This document shows positions 58,496 to 64,000 of a stretch of DNA of 64,000 nt, piece by piece. Positions within the stretch are counted from its first letter, which is position 1. Each line of letters opens with the position of its first letter. Source of the DNA: Yersinia kristensenii (lineage in GTDB: Bacteria > Pseudomonadota > Gammaproteobacteria > Enterobacterales > Enterobacteriaceae); assembly GCF_900460525.1 (NCBI RefSeq), contig NZ_UHIY01000001.1:3038001-3102000 (forward strand), written 5' to 3'. The position numbers were made by a program, and so were the translations under genes. Below the pieces are notes generated by a model. That model was not told the origin of the DNA. It did not search any database and worked only from the letters and a program-made list of their open reading frames with translations.

Positions 58496-60874
58496 GTGTT
58501 TGCGCGTTGTGTTGCGTTTTCATTTACAGCATTCCTCTTATCTCTCTTCCCTGTAGCGGTTTTCTCCGCAACAAAAGAGGGCGCGGTAGCATTTGACATA
58601 AAAACACTGGAAGGTTTGGGATATTCGGCGGAATTAGCGGATTTTTTCAGCAATAAAGATAGATTTTTACCCGGTCAACATGATGTCACTATCATTGTGA
58701 ATGCCAATAAAACCTATCATATTGAAGCTACCTTCGACAGTGAGGGTAATTTATGTGTAGACCGAAAGTTATTGATTGCATTGAAGTTACGTCACAAAGA
58801 TAGCGGCGACAGTTGTGAAGACATTGAAGCCTTGTGGCCTGGTGTGGCTATAAAACTATTTCCCGGCCAATTCCGGGTTGAAATGACGTTGCCCCAAGAG
58901 GCATTTGATCCTGAGATGGAAGGCAGTGATTACCAAAGTGGCGGTCATGCATTATTATTGAACTATAATCTGTTCGGCCAGCGAATTGAGAGCAAGGGCG
59001 ATAATCTTAATTTATTCCAAGGACAGTTTCAGCCGGGGATTAACTTTAATAACTGGGTACTGCGTAACCGGGGATCCTATACCTATAATCAAGGGGTAGG
59101 CCATTATGATAATCAGGAAACCTACGCATTACGCGCAGTGGAATCATTGAAATCAGTGGTGCAGTTAGGTGAGTTTGGTTTAGTCGGTGACACCTATTCT
59201 GGCTTGCCGATCGCCGGTGCCCAGATATATTCCGATAATGCTCAACTAAATAATACACAGTTGGTGGTGCCCATTGAAGGCATTGCCAATACCAACGCAA
59301 CTATTGAGATTCGCCAGCGCGGACGAGTTATTTACCGCACCGTTGTACCTCCTGGCCCATTTTCATTATCCAATATCAGTAACTTTTCCAGTGGCGTGGT
59401 TACGGATGTTGATGTTATTGAAGAAGATGGCACCCAGCAGCATTTTACCGTATCGAATGCGCTGGATCCTAACTTTGAACAGCAGGCGACGACCTACCAA
59501 TTGGGGTTGGGCCGTTATCGCGATAGTCTGAATGACAGTGAGAGCAAGTCACCACTATTGGCATCGGGTGAGATGTCTTTTAACCCGATGAGCGCATTGC
59601 GTATGACTTCTGCCGGGTTGCTTTCCCCTGATTATCAAAATATCAATGTACAAAATCTTTATAGTGGGTTGGAGAATGCCTGGTTTTCGGCAGCGGCAAG
59701 TTACTCTAATACTAAAAATGTCGGGCAGGGTTACCAGCTCACCTTACAAAATCAGGTCGCAATTAACGGAAATCTGAGTGCTTCATTGTCGACAGTATAT
59801 GACTCATCAAGTTATTGGTCGCCGGATAATGCTCTGAGTAGTGGCAATAATCTGAATGATTTAAAGTACGGTAAACTGAAGAATTCGACGTCGGCAGCGA
59901 TGACGTGGGCGCATCCTCGTTGGGGCGCTTTTTCCTATGTTTTGTCTAATAATATGTATTATCAGGCGGCTGATAGTGTTTCTCACACATTCTCAGCAAG
60001 CGAACAATTTGGCCGGGTGACCACGACGCTAAGTTTTCAATCCACTTCGCAGGGACAAAATGCGTTATATGTGGGTATCACTTTGCCATTGGGTAACGGC
60101 TCACTCAGTGGTCGGATGCAGCGTAATAATGGCAATATGACCTTAGGCAGCACCTATCAAGGTCGCTGGGGAGACAACAAAGGTTACCAGGTAGGCATAA
60201 CAGGCAGTGATAGCCAGCGGCGTATTAATGGGGCGGTGAATATGAACTCGGCGTATACACAACTGGCGGGTGGGGTTTCTCAGGCAACCAACAATAGCCG
60301 CTCAGCTTATGTTTCTGCTAATGGTTCAATGGCTTATGCCAATAGCACTTTTGCCACTTCTTCGTCAGCAATTGGTGATACTTTTGCGGTAGTGAATATA
60401 CCGAGTCAGTCTAATTTGCGTATTTCGTCACCGAGTAGTGGAACATCGATTACCGATTATGCAGGGACGGCATTATTGCCATCAGTGATGCCTTATACGG
60501 CATCAAAAGCACAAATAAGTACTAAAACATTGCCACTGAATATTCGCCTTAACAGTACCAGTGCCGATTTGAAGATGACTCGTGGCACTGTCGCTACCCG
60601 TAATTTTGAAGCAACAGAAACTCGCCAGTTATTGCTAAGTATTCGTGATAGTAACGGTGAAATGTTACCGGTAGGGGCTAATGTGCTTGATGAAAAAGGT
60701 AATTTCCTGGGAACCATTATTGGTGATGGTAACTTTATGTTGGAAAACAAAGCAATTGGTGCAACGTTACGTGTTAAGGCTACCAATCGTAATGAATGTG
60801 TGGTGAGTTATGTTGAACCGGAGAAGTTTGACCCGGATGCATTATATGAAGTTGCTGACGCTGTATGTCATTGA
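58496..60874 (+). CDS. fimbrial outer membrane usher
   Basis: The 792 residues are somewhat shorter than type 1 ushers. It begins at GTG with AGGA upstream. A signal peptide (cleavage near FSA) is followed by the N-terminal domain (about 30-140), the barrel with usher motifs (VPIEGIANTNATIEIRQRGR and PPGPFSLSNIS), and C-terminal domains with a Cys pair (RNECVVS and DAVCH). It assembles the DUF1120 subunits encoded upstream. Confidence 0.92.
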   Translation: MFARCVAFSFTAFLLSLFPVAVFSATKEGAVAFDIKTLEGLGYSAELADFFSNKDRFLPGQHDVTIIVNANKTYHIEATFDSEGNLCVDRKLLIALKLRHKDSGDSCEDIEALWPGVAIKLFPGQFRVEMTLPQEAFDPEMEGSDYQSGGHALLLNYNLFGQRIESKGDNLNLFQGQFQPGINFNNWVLRNRGSYTYNQGVGHYDNQETYALRAVESLKSVVQLGEFGLVGDTYSGLPIAGAQIYSDNAQLNNTQLVVPIEGIANTNATIEIRQRGRVIYRTVVPPGPFSLSNISNFSSGVVTDVDVIEEDGTQQHFTVSNALDPNFEQQATTYQLGLGRYRDSLNDSESKSPLLASGEMSFNPMSALRMTSAGLLSPDYQNINVQNLYSGLENAWFSAAASYSNTKNVGQGYQLTLQNQVAINGNLSASLSTVYDSSSYWSPDNALSSGNNLNDLKYGKLKNSTSAAMTWAHPRWGAFSYVLSNNMYYQAADSVSHTFSASEQFGRVTTTLSFQSTSQGQNALYVGITLPLGNGSLSGRMQRNNGNMTLGSTYQGRWGDNKGYQVGITGSDSQRRINGAVNMNSAYTQLAGGVSQATNNSRSAYVSANGSMAYANSTFATSSSAIGDTFAVVNIPSQSNLRISSPSSGTSITDYAGTALLPSVMPYTASKAQISTKTLPLNIRLNSTSADLKMTRGTVATRNFEATETRQLLLSIRDSNGEMLPVGANVLDEKGNFLGTIIGDGNFMLENKAIGATLRVKATNRNECVVSYVEPEKFDPDALYEVADAVCH

Positions 60875-60934
60875 TTTATTAAATTGTCGAGCAAGCAGAT
60901 ACTCAGTGAATATTTTTTAGACATAGGATTTATT

Positions 60935-61678
60935 ATGAAAAATACGATGGTTAGTTATGGTAGTGTGAGAGTAATGGCTGCTCCTACTCCTATTCTCAAA
61001 CGTGTTAAATCGTTTTTTATGTTCAATTTACTGGTGTTGTTAAGCTGCTGGAGTTTGGCATCTAATGCATCTTTCAAATTAGAAAGCACCACGGTCATTT
61101 TGAAAGAAAGTGATGGTCGCACCAGTTTTACTATTGAAAACACTTCGGCGAACCCGATATTGCTGGTGACCAAGTTGGTTGACTTAGATGGTAAAAATCT
61201 GAGTAAGCAAATTTTGATTTCTCCACCGGTAACGCGTATTGATGCTGGGCAAAGTCAGCAGGTTAACTTTGTATTGAAGAAAGGCACAACACTGGATTCA
61301 GAAGTATTATTAAAAGCTTCATTTGAAGGGGTTGAACAGGTGCCAGGTAATGCGACAGTGATGCCAATTCGCCAAGAAATTGGTTTTCTCATTCAGCCAA
61401 ATGCTGTGCCACAGATTAAAACCCCTTGGCAGGAATTGGTTATCTCTACATCCGGTAATAACTTGATTATTAATAATCCGAGCAAACATGTCGTTCGCCT
61501 TGGCCCACAGGTAATTTTAGTGCCGAGCAATGAAGTTGTTCCCTTGGGCAGCCATTATATTATGCCGGGTGTCACCAAACAATTTGCGATTAAGTCGTCA
61601 CCTACATCAGTTAAAGTTACACCTCTGAGCCGTTATGGTTTTGTGCAACCGGAAGTGACGGTTCCTGTTTCGCGCTAA
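60935..61678 (+). CDS. fimbrial periplasmic chaperone
   Basis: About 247 residues. The immunoglobulin-like chaperone fold is seen in FKLESTTVILKESDGRTSFTIENTS and the family's IRQEIGFLIQP. The N-terminus is long before its hydrophobic core (FFMFNLLVLLSCWSLASNA). AGGA six bases before the ATG at 60935 supports this start. It is the last gene of the locus and is followed by a terminator. It diverges strongly from the chaperones of the first fimbrial operon. Confidence 0.85.
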   Translation: MKNTMVSYGSVRVMAAPTPILKRVKSFFMFNLLVLLSCWSLASNASFKLESTTVILKESDGRTSFTIENTSANPILLVTKLVDLDGKNLSKQILISPPVTRIDAGQSQQVNFVLKKGTTLDSEVLLKASFEGVEQVPGNATVMPIRQEIGFLIQPNAVPQIKTPWQELVISTSGNNLIINNPSKHVVRLGPQVILVPSNEVVPLGSHYIMPGVTKQFAIKSSPTSVKVTPLSRYGFVQPEVTVPVSR

Positions 61679-61704
61679 CCAAGATTAGTGCGTTCATCAA
61701 TGCG

Positions 61705-61733
61705 AAAGGCGGCCGATAATGGTCGCCTTTTTA
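61705..61733 (+). terminator. Rho-independent terminator of the DUF1120 fimbrial operon
   Basis: The stem GGCGGCC / GGTCGCC (one G-T pair) with loop GATAAT is followed by TTTTT, 27 bases after the chaperone stop. Confidence 0.85.
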
Positions 61734-61795
61734 ATTGTCACCCCTAAACTACCTCCCAGGGAGGTGGTGATTGATTAATCAGGGAGCGGAAAGGG

Positions 61796-61888
61796 CTAAC
61801 TGTCTTTTTTCTTGCCAAAAATCTTCAATAAGGCACCAACGGCACAACCAATCACTACACCTAAAATGACCCATTCAGTAAATGACAT
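61796..61888 (-). CDS. 30-residue single-span membrane protein
   Basis: ATG to TAG gives 30 codons. The product starts MSFTEW, has one hydrophobic helix (VILGVVIGCAVGALL) with GxxxG-like glycines, and ends with a basic tail (KIFGKKKDS). This is the positive-inside layout of small inner-membrane proteins. AAGGG eight bases upstream is a good ribosome-binding site. It lies between the fimbrial terminator and glgC. I do not recognise it. Confidence 0.65.
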   Translation of the reverse strand: MSFTEWVILGVVIGCAVGALLKIFGKKKDS

Positions 61889-61979
61889 ATTCAGACCCTT
61901 TTATTCGTTTGGCCTGATTATATAAACTATTCCCCGCTTGTCCATGCTCGGACAACTCGACATTAATTACATCGCGACT

Positions 61980-63257
61980 TTACAGCTTCGCTAGCATCTC
62001 TCGGGTAACCAGCACAATCCCACTTTCCGAACGATAAAAACGGCGGGCATCTTCATCCGCATTTTCACCAATCACCATACCTTCAGGGATAACACTGGCA
62101 CGGTCTACGACACAGCGATGCAACCGACAAGAGCGGCCTACATTGACGTCGGGCAGTAATACGCAAGAATCGATATTACAGAATGAATTAACGCGTACTC
62201 GAGAAAATAATACCGAGTTAACCACCACAGAGCCGGAGATAAAACAGCCGCCTGATACCAAAGTATTCATGGTCATACCATGGCTACCAGAGCGATCTTG
62301 TACAAATTTTGCCGGTGGCAATGGCTCGGCATAGGTGCGTATCGGCCAATGTGAGTCATACATATCTAACTCTGGCGTGATAGCTGCTTGATCGAGGTTT
62401 GCTTGCCAATAGGCATCTAATGTCCCGACATCACGCCAATAATCAGGGGCATCGGGTGAGGTGGAAACACAAGATAATGAGAACGGATGTGCCCAAACAT
62501 GGCCCTGTTCGGTGATTTTCGGCAGAATATCTTTACCAAAGTCATGACTGCTGTTTTCGTCTGCGTGATCACTCTCAAGTAGACCAAACAGGAATTCGGC
62601 GTTAAACACATAAATCCCCATACTGGCCAGACTGCTATCGGGCTTGCCAGGCAGCGTAGGAGGATTTTCAGGTTTTTCCCAAAACATTTTCACTTGTAAC
62701 TCTTCGGAGACTTCCATCACACCGAAGGCCGTTGCTTCTTCCTTGGGCACTTCGATACAGGCCACGGTGCAAGCTGCGCCGCTTTCTACATGATCGAGCA
62801 GCATACGCGAGTAATCCATCTTATAAATATGATCTCCCGCCAGAATCACGACATATTCGGCACGATAGCGGCGAATAATATCCAGATTCTGAAAAACCGC
62901 ATCTGCGGTGCCGGTATACCAGTGTTCCTGCCCCTGACGCTGTTGTGCGGGCAATAAATCTACAAACTCATTCATCTCTTCACTGAGAAATGACCAACCA
63001 TGTTGGATATGTTGCACCAAAGTATGGGACTGATACTGTGTTATCACGCCGATGCGGCGAATACCTGAATTAAGGCAATTTGATAGTGCGAAGTCGATAA
63101 TGCGGTATTTTCCGCCGAAATGAACAGCGGGTTTTGCTCGGACAGACGTGAGGTCTTTAAGACGTGAACCGCGACCACCTGCAAGAATCAGGGCTACGGC
63201 TTTATTGGGAAGTTGTCTGGCCGACATGACTCTATCGATATCACCTGCTTTCCGCAT
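61980..63257 (-). CDS. glgC: glucose-1-phosphate adenylyltransferase GlgC
   Basis: About 425 residues, collinear with E. coli Glg[49 protein letters not shown] and the glucose-1-phosphate-binding WEKPENPP. It makes ADP-glucose for glycogen synthesis, with the C-terminal beta-helix ([15 protein letters not shown]) for allosteric control. The ATG at 63257 has AAGGAG upstream; a frame 44 codons longer is not supported. It stands alone here, without glgB, X, A or P. Confidence 0.95.
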   Translation of the reverse strand: MRKAGDIDRVMSARQLPNKAVALILAGGRGSRLKDLTSVRAKPAVHFGGKYRIIDFALSNCLNSGIRRIGVITQYQSHTLVQHIQHGWSFLSEEMNEFVDLLPAQQRQGQEHWYTGTADAVFQNLDIIRRYRAEYVVILAGDHIYKMDYSRMLLDHVESGAACTVACIEVPKEEATAFGVMEVSEELQVKMFWEKPENPPTLPGKPDSSLASMGIYVFNAEFLFGLLESDHADENSSHDFGKDILPKITEQGHVWAHPFSLSCVSTSPDAPDYWRDVGTLDAYWQANLDQAAITPELDMYDSHWPIRTYAEPLPPAKFVQDRSGSHGMTMNTLVSGGCFISGSVVVNSVLFSRVRVNSFCNIDSCVLLPDVNVGRSCRLHRCVVDRASVIPEGMVIGENADEDARRFYRSESGIVLVTREMLAKL

Positions 63258-63573
63258 GTCAGACTCCTTATCATTTGTATGTATAGCCGTCGGATTACAA
63301 GCTATATCCATCAATCCTAATATGCTAAATACTGCCCGGATAATGACCGGATTTATGCCTCCTTTAAGTATTAACGTCGTCAATAACATAATCGGCTAAT
63401 TATCGTTCTAACAATGAGAAGCGAATCAAGTTTAGCGTGTTCAGGTTAAAGTTTTTCGCCCCCCCTATCTCATGGAGAGGGTGGTGTGTTGCTTTCTACA
63501 TTGTGAGGTTTGTAATCCTCGACCATACTCGATAGGGCAAAAATATTCGTAGTTTTAATAAGGATATAAAATT

Positions 63574-64000
63574 ATGACAATAGCAAAAGAATATCTGCGG
63601 TTATCCATACTCACTTTGGTGCTCAGTAGTTTTACGCTAAGTGCTGCACCGCTTGCAGCACAATCTACCGGTTACACTTTGGAGCGCGTGGTGATTTTGA
63701 GCCGCCACGGTGTTCGTTCCCCGACGAAACAAACACAGTTAATGAATGATGTTACACCGGACAAATGGCCACAATGGCCAGTAAAAGCGGGCTATTTAAC
63801 GCCGCGAGGGGCAGGATTAGTCACTTTAATGGGCGGGTTCTATGGTGATTATTTCCGCAGCTATGGGTTGTTACCGGCGGGGTGCCCGGCAGACGAATCC
63901 ATCTATGTGCAAGCTGATGTTGACCAACGTACCCGCTTAACCGGGCAGGCATTTCTGGACGGTATAGCCCCGGATTGCGGCCTGAAAGTACATTATCAAG
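63574..64000 (+). CDS. appA: histidine acid phosphatase / phytase, 5' part (cut by window end)
   Basis: A signal peptide (cleavage near LAA-Q) is followed by the active-site motif RHGVRSP that defines histidine acid phosphatases, then LTPRGAGLVTLMGG. 142 codons are visible. AAGGA lies upstream of the ATG. The sequence closely resembles the secreted phytases of Yersinia that I remember. The HD proton-donor motif lies beyond the window. Confidence 0.9.
   Translation, partial: MTIAKEYLRLSILTLVLSSFTLSAAPLAAQSTGYTLERVVILSRHGVRSPTKQTQLMNDVTPDKWPQWPVKAGYLTPRGAGLVTLMGGFYGDYFRSYGLLPAGCPADESIYVQADVDQRTRLTGQAFLDGIAPDCGLKVHYQ

Noticed and set aside
61937..61956. TTGTCC/GGACAA hairpin as glgC terminator
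   Set aside because: The six-pair stem is not followed by a T-run on the minus strand.

Overview
The window looks like a chromosomal stretch of a Yersinia, most likely of the Y. enterocolitica/intermedia/frederiksenii/kristensenii group. The basis is protein similarity to enterobacterial families (UhpABC, CitABCDEFXGT, MtfA, GlgC, LpxO), a phytase start of the type I recall from Yersinia, Yersinia-type palindromic repeats, and three identical tRNA-Asn genes of the kind used as attachment sites by the Yersinia high-pathogenicity island. No 16S gene is present, so the species is not fixed.

Layout. (1) 1-8.2 kb is the end of a genomic island. It holds an acyl carrier protein and a 2392-residue reducing type I polyketide synthase (KS-AT-DH-ER-KR-ACP-TE), then a wrecked P4-type integrase, ending exactly at a tRNA-Asn (8324-8399). 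The DNA is visibly A+T-richer than the rest. (2) 8.5-14.7 kb is a minus-strand chaperone-usher fimbrial operon (pilin, chaperone, usher, tip adhesin, second chaperone). (3) 15.1-19.6 kb is an EvgAS/BvgAS-like phosphorelay. (4) 20.2-28.7 kb has a second tRNA-Asn, an AfuABC-type ABC importer and UhpABC, probably one sugar-phosphate sensing and uptake unit. (5) 28.8-38.5 kb is the complete citrate fermentation locus: sensor pair dpiBA, divergent from citCDEFXGT. (6) 38.5-41.5 kb is a DctPQM TRAP transporter. (7) 41.7-47.4 kb has an EntD-like phosphopantetheinyl transferase, LpxO, an RluA-family pseudouridine synthase, a third tRNA-Asn, MtfA, and a LolA-like/SRPBCC pair. (8) 47.5-55.6 kb is a carbohydrate locus: ABC importer with two different permeases, PfkB-type kinase, and a convergent FGGY kinase/2-hydroxyacid dehydrogenase pair. 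(9) 56-61.7 kb is a second fimbrial locus with three tandem DUF1120-like subunits, usher and chaperone, preceded by a TTTA tetranucleotide repeat tract. (10) 61.8-64 kb has a 30-residue membrane protein, a solitary glgC and the start of a histidine acid phosphatase (phytase), cut by the window edge.

How it fits together. The PKS needs a phosphopantetheinyl transferase; the EntD-like protein 34 kb away is one candidate. The two-component systems sit beside the genes they probably control: UhpABC beside Afu, DpiBA beside cit, and the EvgAS-like pair beside the first fimbrial operon. The best leads for undescribed biology are the tRNA-bounded PKS island, the tetranucleotide repeat upstream of the DUF1120 fimbriae, the orphan two-kinase sugar locus and the tiny membrane protein.
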